From positions 651,664-715,663 of the forward strand of contig CBDCYR010000012.1 of assembly GCA_965224275.1 (NCBI GenBank): a DNA stretch of 64,000 bases, in the 5' to 3' direction. Below, piece by piece: positions 26,854 to 36,695 of the stretch. Position 1 is the stretch's first letter; every line of letters begins with the position of its first letter. Position numbers and translations under genes: made by a program. The stretch is from CAUZWH01 sp965224275. GTDB taxonomy: Bacteria; Pseudomonadota; Alphaproteobacteria; SHVV01. A model generated the notes under the pieces. That model was not told where the DNA came from. It searched no databases and saw only the letters and a list, made by a program, of their open reading frames with translations.

Positions 26854-27261
26854 ATGGTGCTTCCTGATTTAGCCAAAGAATTGCTAAGCGGAAAGAACTT
26901 CGGGACCGTTGCCACGATCATGGAGGACGGCTCACCTCAGGCGAGCGTCGTGTGGTTTGACACCGATGGCGAGCACGTCATCTTCAACACATCGGAAGGA
27001 CGGCTCAAGACGGACAACATGCACCGCGAGCCTCGTGTCGCGATCGCTATCCACGATGCCGAAATGCCCTATCGGCAGGCAATGATCCGCGGGCGCGTGG
27101 TCGAGATCACGGCCGAGGGTGCTGATGAACACGCCGACCGGCTAGCCAAGAAATATTTAGGTCTCGATAAGTATCCGTATCTGCAACCGGGCGAGCAAAG
27201 AGTCATCGTCAAAGTGGCTCCTGAGCGGGTTGGACTGATAGATCATCCGGTCGCCGGATAA
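26854..27261 (+). CDS. PPOX-class flavin/F420-dependent oxidoreductase
   Basis: 135 residues from an ATG at 26854 after GGAGAAACCA. Motifs FGTVATIMEDGSPQASVVWFD and FNTSEGRLKTDNMHREPRVAIAI match the pyridoxamine-phosphate-oxidase-like split barrel of TIGR03618-type proteins, which bind F420 or FMN. Divergent from the Rieske gene, with a shared upstream region of about 300 bp. Substrate unknown. Confidence 0.88.
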   Translation: MVLPDLAKELLSGKNFGTVATIMEDGSPQASVVWFDTDGEHVIFNTSEGRLKTDNMHREPRVAIAIHDAEMPYRQAMIRGRVVEITAEGADEHADRLAKKYLGLDKYPYLQPGEQRVIVKVAPERVGLIDHPVAG

Positions 27262-27297
27262 CAACAGACCGCCCAGCCATACTTTCGAGAGGTCCGG

Positions 27298-27344
27298 ATT
27301 ACCCTTAAGTTCGGACGTAGTTCACCGCGGCCTGAAAGGGTAAT
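27298..27344. terminator. Inverted repeat between convergent genes
   Basis: Arms ATTACCCTT (27298-27306) and AAGGGTAAT (27336-27344) are exact complements around 29 bases. The position, between the convergent PPOX and HCCA-isomerase genes, fits a bidirectional terminator, though the loop is long and no T-run follows. Confidence 0.4.
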
Positions 27345-27387
27345 TCGTAACCAGGAAACGACATTCCGAGAAGCGCAAGAAACGAGG

Positions 27388-27975
27388 TTAGGCTTTGTTC
27401 AAAGCCGCCTTCACGAATTCAAGCCTGTCCTGCCCGAAGAACATCCGCGCACCGATAAAAAACGTGGGTACTCCGAAAACGCCACGCTCGACCGCATCCT
27501 CACTGTTCCGACGCAACTGGTCCTTCACGTCCTGGCGGTTTATCTCCGAAAAATATATTTCTGAATCGAGAGCGGCTTCGTCGAGTGTTAACTGAACCTG
27601 ATCCGCATCGCTCAAGTTACGCGACTTGAGGCAAATCGCCTCGAACATGGCCTTGATATACGCATCGCGTTCGCCACGTTCCTCGGCGACAATAACGCCC
27701 CGCATTAGCGGCAGGCTCTGAACCGGTGAGTGCGGGTTTTCCTCTAGCGGCACCCCATAGTGTCCGGCCCACATCATCAAGTCCTGGACGTACCATTCCT
27801 TTTTTGCCGGGATCACCAGCGGGCCTGCATTACCGGTGGCCTTGAAAATTCCACCGCAAAAGACCGGAGTTAATTGCAGCTCAGCGCCGGTCTCAGCAAC
27901 GATTCGATCAAACTGCGTCCACGCGAGGTAGCAAGGTACGCTGACGAAGTCATAGATAAACTCAAGCGTGGCCAA
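27388..27975 (-). CDS. 2-hydroxychromene-2-carboxylate isomerase-like (DsbA/GST-kappa) protein
   Basis: 195 residues. The start LEFIYDFVSVPCYLAWTQF and the C-terminal RGVFGVPTFFIGARMFFGQDRLEFV match the HCCA-isomerase branch of the DsbA fold, which in naphthalene catabolism isomerises the ring-cleavage product with glutathione. The CxxC of true DsbA is absent; a Ser-x-Pro is in its place. Proximity to a Rieske oxygenase gene is consistent with aromatic catabolism, but the real substrate is unknown. Confidence 0.85.
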   Translation of the reverse strand: MATLEFIYDFVSVPCYLAWTQFDRIVAETGAELQLTPVFCGGIFKATGNAGPLVIPAKKEWYVQDLMMWAGHYGVPLEENPHSPVQSLPLMRGVIVAEERGERDAYIKAMFEAICLKSRNLSDADQVQLTLDEAALDSEIYFSEINRQDVKDQLRRNSEDAVERGVFGVPTFFIGARMFFGQDRLEFVKAALNKA

Positions 27976-27996
27976 ATACAGTCTCCCGGGAGGTGA

Positions 27997-28882
27997 TCAG
28001 GCGTCCCAACCTGCTTTGCGCAACCCTTCAAGGTTCAGCTCAACAAGGGCTGAGTTGCGAAGGAATATCTTGCGATAGTCGTCGGCCGTTTTGATATCGC
28101 GCTTCGACAAATATTCAGATAGGCACGCGGCTGCCTCCTCCTTGCGCTCCATGTGGCCGAGAAGAACAGTCTTGAACCCTAGATATGAAACATCGTGCGG
28201 ACGTGCGCGGAGGCATTGTTCGAGTTGGGCATAGGCATCATCAAACAGCCGCTGCCCGAGCTTCGCTTGCATGAGCTGGAAGTGATATCTGCTCAAGTTG
28301 GGGTCGAGTGGGCTCAGATCAAAACACATCTGTGCGCAGCGCTCGGCCTCTTCCGGTGATCCGTGGTGACTGTAGGCCGCAGCCAGCGCCTCGAAAGCAT
28401 CTGCTGAGCTAGGATTGAGCTCGACCGCTTTGCGGCCGGACGCCACCGCCTTGTCGTAATCACCCTCCCAGAAATGAGCCATGCATAGAACTTGGTGCAC
28501 GCGGAAGTTTCGCGGGTCGATCGCGATCGCCTGCGCCGCCAACTCGAAAATGGTTGCGATCGATTGAGCAACATTCGGTGTGCGCATCGCATAGATATCA
28601 GCGCTGTGACACAGCCCAAGTGCAGCATAGGCATCCGCAAACGTTGAATCAGCCTCGATGGATTTCTCGAAAAACTGTTTTGTCTCATCCCGCTGCCGAC
28701 CGTAGGACTTCATGCTGACCATCCCGTGTAGATAGAGATCCCACGAGCTGAGATTGTCCGGACGTTTCTGGGTGACAGCGAGCATTTCAGCATTACGCAT
28801 TTCAGGTTGGACCGCGGCGACGATGTTACCCGTGATCTCGTCCTGGAGAGCGAATACATCCTCGAGGTCGCGGTCGTAACGG
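27997..28882 (-). pseudogene. Cyclase-TPR protein, C-terminal half (interrupted by IS21-type element)
   Basis: About 290 residues, beginning RYDRDLEDVFALQDEIT and continuing as TPR-like repeats rich in A-L-x(3)-A pairs. This is the standard second half of adenylate cyclase/TolB-like/TPR proteins. Its reading frame continues exactly into the N-terminal half at 31433 when the element and one copy of CGTAACGG are removed. The half has no own start, so it is probably not expressed. Confidence 0.9.
28875..28882. repeat. Target-site duplication of IS21-type element, left copy
   Basis: CGTAACGG, repeated exactly at 31433-31440. Keeping one copy restores the cyclase reading frame (660 codons in the joined open frame). 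Confidence 0.9.
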
Positions 28883-28998
28883 TGTTGTTCGGCGTGGAAT
28901 ATTGACCCCCTATTGGGGGTTATCGGCGTCCAAAATTGACCCCCCTGGTTTTGTGCTCTTGAACACACCTTGTTGTTTGGACAGACGAGGTGGGGGAG

Positions 28999-30517
28999 AT
29001 GCTGGTAGTGGAGACGATTGCGCGGATCCGTCGGGATCATCTGGTGAGGGGCGTTCCGATCAAGAAGATCGCCCGGGATTTGAGGGTTTCGAAGAACACG
29101 GTGCGCAAGGTGGTGCGGGGCGATGAGACCTCGTACAGCTACGAGCGCAAGATCCAGCCGATGCCGAAGCTTGGACCGTGGGTGGATGAGCTCGAGCGCC
29201 AGCTGGAGGCCAACGAGAAGAAGCCGCGCCGGGATCGGCTTGTCTCTGCTGCGGATTCATGAAGACCTTGCGGCTCTGGGCTATGGCGGCGGCTACGACG
29301 CGGTGCGCCGCTACGCCAGGACCTGGCGTCGGCGGTGGCGGCTGTTGTCGCCGTCGCAGGGTTTTGTGCCGCTGAGCTTCGATCCCGGCGAGGCCTACCA
29401 GTTCGACTGGAGCCACGAGTACGCGCGCCTGTCGGGTGTGACGACCAAGGTGAAGGCGGCGCACATGCGGCTCTGCTACAGCCGCATGTGCAGCTGGTTC
29501 AGATCTTCCCGCGCGAGAGCCAGGAGATGGTGTTCGAGGCGCACGAACGGGCCTTCCACTTCTTCGGCGGGGTCTGCCGGCGGGGCATCTACGACAACAT
29601 GAAGACGGCGGTGAGCATGGTCTTCGTCGGCAAGGAGGGCGCCTACAACCGGCGCTTTCTGGAGCTGTGCTCCCACCATCTGGTGGAGCCGGTGGCGTGC
29701 ACTCCGGGTGCGGGCTGGGAGAAGGGGCAGGTCGAGAGGCAGGTGGGTGACGTCCGCGGCCGCCTGTTCGTGCCCATCCCGCGGGGCCGCTCCTACGCCG
29801 AGATCAACGCGTGGCTGATGGATCGGTGTATCGAGGACGCCAAGAAGCGGCCGCATCCGACGATCGAGGGCAAGACGGTGTGGCAGGTGTTCGAGGAGGA
29901 GCGGCCCTTCCTGATGGCCTATCGCGGCCCCTTCGACGGCTTCCACGCCACCGAGGTGGCGGTCTCCAAGACCTGTCTGGTGCGCTTCGACAACAACCAC
30001 TACAGCGTGGCGGCCCGCGCCGTCGGGCGGACGGTCGACGTGCGGGCCTATGCCGATCGGATTGTCATCCGCCAGGATGGCGAGACTGTTGCCGAACACC
30101 CCCGGAGCTTTGGACGCGGTGAGATCGCCTGCAATCCATGGCACTACGTGCCGATCCTGACACGGAAGCCCGGTGCGCTGAGGAATGGCGCGCCTTTCAA
30201 GGGTTGGCAACTGCCCGGCGCGCTGGGCCGCATGCGGGCGCGGCTGACGGGTTGCAACGACGGCGATCGTCAGATCGTCAAAATCCTCGCGGCGGTGCTG
30301 GAGGACGGGCTGGAGGCGGTCGAGGCGGCCTGCGCCGAAGCGCTCGCCTGCGGCGCCTGCAGCGCTGATGTTGTGCTCAACATCCTCGCCCGGCAGTGCC
30401 AGCCGCCGCCGCCGCCGGCCATCCCAACGCCCGAGGGCCTGCAGCTTCGCCACCAGCCGGTGGCCGACTGTCAGCCGCTACGATCGCCTGAGGGAGGCCG
30501 GTCATGGAGCGTCATGA
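28999..30517 (+). pseudogene. istA: IS21-family transposase IstA, frame-broken
   Basis: Starts at an ATG with GTGGGGGAG upstream. The N-terminal helix-turn-helix (IKKIARDLRVSKNTVRKVV) is in one frame, the start of the rve integrase domain (FDPGEAYQFDWSHEY) in a second from about 29240, and the rest of the domain (IYDNMKTAV, AYNRRFLELCSHH, WEKGQVERQVGD) in a third from about 29480. A further shift near 30470 is needed to reach the usual stop overlapping istB at 30515-30517. At least three single-base indels are therefore implied, so the copy should be transposition-defective unless these are sequencing errors. Confidence 0.85.
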
Positions 30518-31232
30518 GGTGCTGGCGATGATGACGGCGTTGAAGCTTGCGGGCATGCGCGCCGCCTACGACGACATCCTCGCCGACGGGCTCAAGCGTC
30601 GTCATCCGGTGCAGCAGATCATCGGTACGCTGCTGCAGACCGAGGTCGCCGACAAGCAGGCGCGCTCCATCAAGTACCAGATGGCGTCCGCCAGGCTGCC
30701 GACGGCCAAGGAGCTGGCCGACTTCGACTTCGCCGCTTCCCCGGTCAACGAGCCCCTGATCCAGGAACTCGCCGGCGGCGACTTCCTGGAGAGCAAGCGC
30801 AACATCGTGCTGGTCGGCGGCACCGGCACCGGCAAGACCCATCTCGCCGTCGCCATCGCCCGCGCCTGTATCAGAAAGGGCGCCCGTGGCCGCTGCTACA
30901 ACGTCGTCGACCTGGTCAACCACCTCGAGGCCGAACTCCGCTCCGGACGCCAGGGCCGTACCGCGGACCAACTCGTCCGACGCGACTTCGTCATCCTCGA
31001 CGAACTCGGCTACCTGCCCTTCGCCCAGGCCGGCGGCCAGCTGCTGTTCCACCTGATGAGCCGGCTCTACGAGCGCACCTCGATCATCGTCACCACCAAC
31101 CTCGCTTTCGGCGAATGGCCCTCCGTCTTCGGCGACCCCAAGATGACCACCGCGCTGCTCGACCGCCTGACCCACCATTGCGAGATCATCGAGACCGGCA
31201 ACGAGAGCTGGCGCTTCAAGAACCGCTCCTGA
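30504..31232 (+). CDS. istB: IS21-family helper ATPase IstB
   Basis: 242 residues, intact. Walker A is GGTGTGKTHLA and Walker B FVILDELGYLPF; the start MERHEVLAMMTALKLAGMRAAYDD is typical. IstB is the AAA+ ATPase that remodels target DNA for IstA. Its ATG overlaps the end of istA as in other IS21 elements. Confidence 0.95.
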   Translation: MERHEVLAMMTALKLAGMRAAYDDILADGLKRRHPVQQIIGTLLQTEVADKQARSIKYQMASARLPTAKELADFDFAASPVNEPLIQELAGGDFLESKRNIVLVGGTGTGKTHLAVAIARACIRKGARGRCYNVVDLVNHLEAELRSGRQGRTADQLVRRDFVILDELGYLPFAQAGGQLLFHLMSRLYERTSIIVTTNLAFGEWPSVFGDPKMTTALLDRLTHHCEIIETGNESWRFKNRS

Positions 31233-31432
31233 CCGGACGCCGGCCGTGCCTGCGGCCCGCTTGCCCCGGTGGGTCAACCCGGACCTCCCACGCGGCTTCG
31301 CTCCGCGCACCGCAAGGCGCTACACGAAGCCGCTCGGGTCCCCCCTATTGACTACCGGGACAACCTCCGCCGTGCCACTCAGGGGGTCAATATTGCACGC
31401 CGATAGGGGGTCATTTTGGACGCCGATTGACA

Positions 31433-32312
31433 CGTAACGGTTAGCCCACAAATGGTTTCCTGTTAAACCATCGATAAGCTGTGCGGTGATGCGGACGCGG
31501 TTACCCGACTTACGTACGCTACCTTCGAGGACGTAACGTACGTTCAAGTCCTCTGCCACTTGTCGCACATCCGGTGACTGATTCTTGTAGGCGAATGTTG
31601 AGTTTCGAGCCACGACCGGGAAGGATCGCCACGCGGCTAGCGACGTGATGATATCTTCCGTTAATCCGTCGCTGAAATACTCCTGCTCGGGATCGCCGCT
31701 GATGTTGTCAAACGGAAGCACCGCGACACCCGGTCTGCTCGTAGAGGCATCGATCGATTTTGCGCCAGGTACTAACAGTTCAGCGCCCTCGACGACCTTA
31801 TACGCTCGCACTGGGTTTTCGATGTTTTTCAACTCTCGCTCACCCAGGTCCTGAAACTCCATACCGACCTTGCCCTCAACCTGCCGGTAAACGTCGCCGG
31901 ATACGTAAACACCGCCCGGCTCTGCAGCCTCCTGGAGTCGCGCTGCGATGTTGACCCCGTCGCCATATATATCGTCGCCGTCAATTATGACGTCTCCAAT
32001 GTTGATCCCGACGCGGAACTCGATGCGACTATCTGCTGGCGAATCAACGTTCCGCGCCACCATCCGCTGCTGGATATCAACGGCGCATTGGACAGCGTCA
32101 ACCACGCTGGGAAACTCGGCCAACATGCCGTCACCCATGAGTTTAACAACGCGGCCGGAATACTCTTCGACTTTAGGGTCGATCAGTTCATGGCGGTGCG
32201 TTTTCAAAACCGCCAACGTACCGGCTTCGTCGGCACCCATTAGGCGGCTGTAGCCGACAACGTCCGCGCTCAAAATCGCCGCCAATCTGCGTTGCGCGCG
32301 CGCCGTCGCCAT
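31433..32312 (-). pseudogene. Cyclase-TPR protein, N-terminal half (class III adenylate cyclase domain)
   Basis: The ATG at 32312 follows GGTGGAG; ATGs at 32372 and 32534 are possible earlier starts. The domain begins RRLAAILSADVVGYSRLMGADE, the usual start of cyclases in this group, and continues with KLMGDGMLAEF, GINIGDVIIDGDDIYGDGVNIAARL, then the TolB-like segment VAVLPFDNISGDPEQEYFSDGLTEDI. It is cut after LWANRY by the IS21-type element. The complete ancestral product would be about 585 residues. As it stands the cyclase domain may still be translated with a short foreign tail. Confidence 0.9.
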
Positions 32313-32642
32313 CTGCTCCACCGGTTTGCTACGAGTCGAAGAAGTGTAACTAAACGGGTTTGGTACTTCCATGACCTGAGATCGTCGAGGGCCAAATGTC
32401 CGATCCGGGCAAGACCAAACAATTGCCGAAACGGGCACTCGTCCATAGTGTCCGAGCACCCCTTGCTTCCATACGTTATCCGCTAGAAAGCAGACATCCC
32501 CCAACGGGGTAACGATCCGCCACCAACTCATCACGCTCGATTCCGCGCAATCTCAGGTGAGGGGATTTTGCTGAGTCGGTTTAATGACGTGTCGCCAGAC
32601 GTTCAGCCAATTGCGGATTTTGGGGTTCGGCCATCTCACCGA

Positions 32643-33080
32643 TCAGTCAGGTTCGCTTTGGCCATTCTTTAAAGCCTGGGTTGCTGCCTCAAACGGCAAT
32701 AAAACGCAGGCGTGACGGCTGCGGTGCTCGGCGACCGGTTGGAAAATAGCTAGATCCTGCCAATGCGGAGTGGGCTCGGTATCGCCCTCGTCTTTGAGGA
32801 GGCGGTTTAGCCACGCTGCGACCGCTTCAAGCTCGGCCACCGTTTGGCCCGCGGCCCGGTTTGCGAGCACCGCGGCTGATGCGCTGCACAGAACGCACCC
32901 GCGGGTGTGATGAACAATTCCCTCGACAATGCCGTTCGAAAGCTTGAGGTCAACGGTAACCCGATCGCCACACATTGGGTTATCGACCGTTGCCGTGGCA
33001 TCGGCGTCGTCCATCCGTCCGCGATTTGTTTCGTCGCGGGCGTGTTGGAGGATTTGCTGTTGGTAGAGGTCGTCGCTCAT
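32643..33080 (-). CDS. sufU: SufU-like Fe-S cluster assembly / sulfur-transfer protein
   Basis: 145 residues. The three conserved Cys are in NPMCGD, GCVLCSAS and HACVLLPFEA, the SufU arrangement. SufU accepts persulfide sulfur from SufS. Its start overlaps the SufS stop by 4 bp (ATGA). As the last gene of a CoxL-type operon it may supply sulfur for Fe-S clusters or for sulfuration of the Mo cofactor rather than general Suf function (inference). Confidence 0.88.
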   Translation of the reverse strand: MSDDLYQQQILQHARDETNRGRMDDADATATVDNPMCGDRVTVDLKLSNGIVEGIVHHTRGCVLCSASAAVLANRAAGQTVAELEAVAAWLNRLLKDEGDTEPTPHWQDLAIFQPVAEHRSRHACVLLPFEAATQALKNGQSEPD

Positions 33081-34312
33081 AACAAACGCTTCATAGCATC
33101 CTCGAGACCGTTAAGCATGGCGTCGATATCCTCAAGATTGTTGTACGGAGCGAGGCTGGCGCGGGTGGTCCCGGGTATCTCGAAGTAATCCATGAGCGGC
33201 TGCGCGCAATGATGTCCGCCTCTTAGTGCGCAACCGTGGTGGTCAAGGATTTGGCAGACGTCGTGCGGGTGCGCGCCATCGATAGTGAATGAGACCACCG
33301 GTAGCCGCGCTTGCAGTCCCTCCGGTCCGAGTAACTTTATCACCCCGCGACCCCGGTCAAGTGTTTGGAGTCCGCCCAGCAATTTATCGGTTAGTTCGCT
33401 CAGATGGGCGTGAACGGCCTCGCTGTCGAGGTCGTCGATCCAATCGAGGGCGGCGGCCATGCCGACCGCCTGCGCAATCGGCGGGGTGCCGGCCTCGAAG
33501 CGGTGCGGTGGGTCCGCGAATGTGGTTCGCTCGAAGGATACTTGTTTGATCATCTCACCACCGCCGAGGAAAGGCGGCATTCCCTCCAGGATCGACCAGC
33601 GCACCCATAGCGCGCCAATCCCATTGGGGCCAAACGCCTTGTGTCCCGAGAACGCATAGAAATCGACGCCCAGGGTTTGAATATCGAGTGCGCCATGCGG
33701 CATTCGTTGGGCACCGTCGAGCAGCACCTTGGCGCCTACTCGCTGCGCGGCCTCGGCCACCCTTGCGACCTCGGTAAGCGCACCGGTGACGTTAGACGCA
33801 TGGGTGACCGCGATCAGGCGGCAGCGCTCACCAACAATTTCGTCGATCCGTGCGAGATCGATGCGGCCATCTGCTGTCGGTGGGATCACCCTCAGCCTAA
33901 TGCCCCGGCGTTCGCGCAAAAGTTGCCACGGAACGATGTTGCTGTGGTGCTCGACGCCGCTGACGACGATCTCATCGCCGGCTTCCAAGCTCGCGCCGAA
34001 CGAATGGGCGACCAGGTTGATGCCGGCGGTTGTTCCCGACGTGAAAACCACCTCGTCTGCGCGACCAGCATTGAGGTAACGCGCGACCGTAAGGCGGGCA
34101 TCTTCGTAGGCTTGGGTTGCCGCCTCGGCCAGATGGTGAACCCCCCGCAGAACATTCGCACGGTTGGTGGTTTCATGCTTGGTGACGGCTTCGACAACGG
34201 CTTGCGGCACCTGAGCCGAGGCTGCGTTGTCGAGATAATGCAGTGCCGTGCCGTTGATTTCCCGACTCAGAATGGGAAATTGTTGGCGAATGACGTCGAC
34301 GTCAAACGGCAT
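33077..34312 (-). CDS. sufS: SufS-type cysteine desulfurase
   Basis: 411 residues of fold-type I PLP enzyme. The PLP Lys is in FSGHKAFGPNGIG, the SufS-typical active-site Cys region reads RGGHHCAQPLM, and the start QFPILSREINGTALHYLDNAASAQ is canonical. It overlaps the MoeA/MocA-type gene by 11 bp, so it belongs to the cox-like operon and probably mobilises sulfur for the enzyme's cofactors. Confidence 0.93.
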   Translation of the reverse strand: MPFDVDVIRQQFPILSREINGTALHYLDNAASAQVPQAVVEAVTKHETTNRANVLRGVHHLAEAATQAYEDARLTVARYLNAGRADEVVFTSGTTAGINLVAHSFGASLEAGDEIVVSGVEHHSNIVPWQLLRERRGIRLRVIPPTADGRIDLARIDEIVGERCRLIAVTHASNVTGALTEVARVAEAAQRVGAKVLLDGAQRMPHGALDIQTLGVDFYAFSGHKAFGPNGIGALWVRWSILEGMPPFLGGGEMIKQVSFERTTFADPPHRFEAGTPPIAQAVGMAAALDWIDDLDSEAVHAHLSELTDKLLGGLQTLDRGRGVIKLLGPEGLQARLPVVSFTIDGAHPHDVCQILDHHGCALRGGHHCAQPLMDYFEIPGTTRASLAPYNNLEDIDAMLNGLEDAMKRLL

Positions 34313-35942
34313 GGTCTGGTTTTGCCAGGCTCAGTTCCGCAAGCGCTCGTGGGGTGTCGATATCGATGAAGATACCGTCATCGTTGATATCGACTTCATG
34401 GACGAGGTCCCCGTACTCGCCGATCAGGTGGCGTGCGCCAACGTCACCCGCAAGCCGCTGCAGATCATCAAAAAACTCACGTCCAAACAACACCGGATTG
34501 CCCCGTTTGCCGCGTGCAGTTGGCACGCAAATCCCGCGTCCCTCGGCAGGATTGAAGCTATCGATAAGCCGACCGAGGTGGTGTGGTTTGATGCGCGGCA
34601 TATCACCAAGGCAGATCAGGGCGCCATCAATGTCATCGCTCAAGGCGCTGACACCAACCCCAAGTGAGCTGCTAAGGCCCGCATCAAAGCTGGGATTGTC
34701 CACAAAGTTAACCGTGTGCTGCGCGAGCGCTGCGCGCACGTCCGCGGCCTGGTGTCCGGTCACCACGACGGTTGCGGTGACGTTCGATTGCGCGATCGCG
34801 TCGACCACACGTTGGACCATCGGGGCACCGTCGATCTCCGCGAGCAGCTTGTTGACCGTGCCCATTCGCCGCGACTGACCGGCCGCCAGGACGACCGCGG
34901 CGATATGTGGCCGCGTGTCGGTCGGCAACGTCTGATCGGCGCGGGCCTCGCGCGGGTGCGGTCGGCTGGGGATATCCTTGAGCAGGCCGCCAACGCCCAT
35001 CGCGGCAAGGTCGGCGGCGCTGACCTCACGCTTCGCCAGCAGGCGCCACAGCACGAAGTCGAAGCCGCTCAGGCGCGGCGATCGCGCCGAACCGGGTAGG
35101 CCGAGGATCGCAGCGTCGCCGTGGCGGCCGAGCAGCATCAAATTGCCCGGGTCCACGGGCATCCCGAGGCGGACGATCTCGCCGCCGCACCGCTCGATCG
35201 CCGAGGGCACGACATCGCGACGATCGACGATCGCAGAGGCGCCAAGAATTACGATCGGATCACAAGCGGCCGCCGTGAGATCACCGAGCGCGGTTGCGAT
35301 CGCGTTAACGTCGTGCGGGCACCGTCGTTCCTCCGTCAGATGGCTCCCCAGTGCGCGTATCCGCGTTTCGATCGTGCGGCGGGTTTTGTCGAGCACGGCC
35401 GGCTTGGTGCCTGGCAGGGATGACAGCAGCAGTCCGACGGCGTGATCTTCAAACGGATCAACCGAAACGGGTAGTTTCGTTGCCGTCGCCGCGACCCAAA
35501 TATCGATCGTTTTCTGCGTGATCGCGAGCGGGATAACTTTTACCGTTGCCACCAGTTGCCCAATCGCAACCGGTTCATCTGGCACCACGGTCGCGATGGT
35601 AATCGCCTCATCGATCGTATTGAGTTCGTCGATCTTGGCACGATCGACCTGGAGCAAACCGTGCGCGGCGCTGTAGAGGTTGCAACGACCCGTAAACGGC
35701 GGCGCGGAGTCTATGTGGGTACCAGCGATTGCACGCGCGGCGCCCACCGCGGCATCGTCTTCGCCGACGTCATCGCCATCGAGGCGCGCTGCCATGACGT
35801 CGACAAAACCGGCCGCGCGGAGACTGGCTATGTCGCTTTTGCTGAGCAGATGGCCCTTGGCGAGGCGGCGGTTCTTGAGCCGGAGCCCGTGCGCCAGGAT
35901 CGCGCCAATCGCGTCATCCAACGATAGGGTGGCGAATTTCAT
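34302..35942 (-). CDS. Molybdopterin-binding (MoeA-like) and MocA-type nucleotidyltransferase fusion
   Basis: 546 residues. Residues 1-340 carry a molybdopterin-binding domain (PIVILGASAIVDRRDVVPSA, GMPVDPGNLMLLG). Residues about 346-530 are a MobA/MocA-like transferase with the nucleotide motif VVLAAGQSRRMG plus Lys in TVNKLL and the ALICLGDMPRI acidic motif. It probably makes the cytidylated (MCD) form of the cofactor used by CoxL-type enzymes. The fusion is known from some alphaproteobacterial gene clusters. It overlaps xdhC (4 bp) and sufS (11 bp). Confidence 0.88.
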   Translation of the reverse strand: MKFATLSLDDAIGAILAHGLRLKNRRLAKGHLLSKSDIASLRAAGFVDVMAARLDGDDVGEDDAAVGAARAIAGTHIDSAPPFTGRCNLYSAAHGLLQVDRAKIDELNTIDEAITIATVVPDEPVAIGQLVATVKVIPLAITQKTIDIWVAATATKLPVSVDPFEDHAVGLLLSSLPGTKPAVLDKTRRTIETRIRALGSHLTEERRCPHDVNAIATALGDLTAAACDPIVILGASAIVDRRDVVPSAIERCGGEIVRLGMPVDPGNLMLLGRHGDAAILGLPGSARSPRLSGFDFVLWRLLAKREVSAADLAAMGVGGLLKDIPSRPHPREARADQTLPTDTRPHIAAVVLAAGQSRRMGTVNKLLAEIDGAPMVQRVVDAIAQSNVTATVVVTGHQAADVRAALAQHTVNFVDNPSFDAGLSSSLGVGVSALSDDIDGALICLGDMPRIKPHHLGRLIDSFNPAEGRGICVPTARGKRGNPVLFGREFFDDLQRLAGDVGARHLIGEYGDLVHEVDINDDGIFIDIDTPRALAELSLAKPDHAV

Positions 35943-36685
35943 GCCGCCGTGCCGACCGCCTCCACCGCGGGAGCTTGGCGTGCTGGCTGCGCTTCGGGTT
36001 GGCGCAGATGTTGGGTCACCTGGGCCAGGATAGCGACCGCTATTTCGGCCGGTGAGCGGGCGCCGATTGCCAGGCCGACCGGGCCGCTGATCCGGGCCAG
36101 CTGGGCCTCGTCAAACCCCTCATTCGTCAACCGCAGCAGGCGCGCGCGATGGGTTTTCTTACTGCCGAGTGCACCAATGTAGAAGGCAGATGATCGCAGC
36201 GCCATCGACAGCGCTGGATCATCGACCTTGGGATCGTGCGTGAGAGTTACGATCGCAGTCCGTGCGTCGGGTGCGAGATCGGCAAGCGCGTCGTCGGGCC
36301 AATCGGGCAGGAGGTCGACGCCGGGAAAACGATCCTCGGTCGCGAATGCCCGGCGCGGGTCAACCACCGTCACCTCATAACCCGCCTCGACTGACATGCG
36401 CGCCAGGGGCTGGGCGATATGAACAGCGCCGACGATGATAATGCGAAGCGGGGGATTGAAGACATTAACGAATATCCGTCCGGCAGTGCTATCGAACGTG
36501 TTTGAACGATCGCTTGACACGGCCTGGCGTACCGCATCCCTGAGGTCGTCCGAGAGCTCGCCAAACTCGGCTTCGTCGTCGGGGTGAACCAGTTGCGTGG
36601 CGCCATCATCCAACTGGGTCAAAGCGACAACAGCGCGTTTGGCCGCGCGATCGGTGAGCAGTTGATCGAGGATTGCGGTTTTCAT
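35939..36685 (-). CDS. XdhC-family C-terminal (Rossmann) protein, CoxF/XdhC-like
   Basis: 248 residues. The Rossmann start LRIIIVGAVHIAQPLARM and the signature GPVGLAIGARSPAEIAVAILAQ match the XdhC C-terminal domain. XdhC proteins bind and protect the sulfurated Mo cofactor before its insertion into the large subunit. The usual N-terminal XdhC/CoxI domain is a separate gene (36696-37022), so XdhC is split here. A low-complexity Ala/Pro tail closes the protein. Confidence 0.9.
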   Translation of the reverse strand: MKTAILDQLLTDRAAKRAVVALTQLDDGATQLVHPDDEAEFGELSDDLRDAVRQAVSSDRSNTFDSTAGRIFVNVFNPPLRIIIVGAVHIAQPLARMSVEAGYEVTVVDPRRAFATEDRFPGVDLLPDWPDDALADLAPDARTAIVTLTHDPKVDDPALSMALRSSAFYIGALGSKKTHRARLLRLTNEGFDEAQLARISGPVGLAIGARSPAEIAVAILAQVTQHLRQPEAQPARQAPAVEAVGTAA

Positions 36686-36695
36686 GGTTCCCGCC

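Larger units (their letters stand above)
28883..31432 (+). mobile_element. IS21-family insertion sequence, 2550 bp
   Basis: The element begins TGTTGTTCGG and ends GATTGACA (TGT...ACA). It carries multiple terminal repeats: the unit TCGGCGTCCAAAAT-TGACCCCC and the related GTGGAATATTGACCCCC occur at both ends in inverted orientation, as usual for IS21. It encodes istA and istB. An 8-bp target duplication CGTAACGG flanks it (28875-28882 and 31433-31440). It split a cyclase-TPR gene without deleting any base. Confidence 0.93.
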
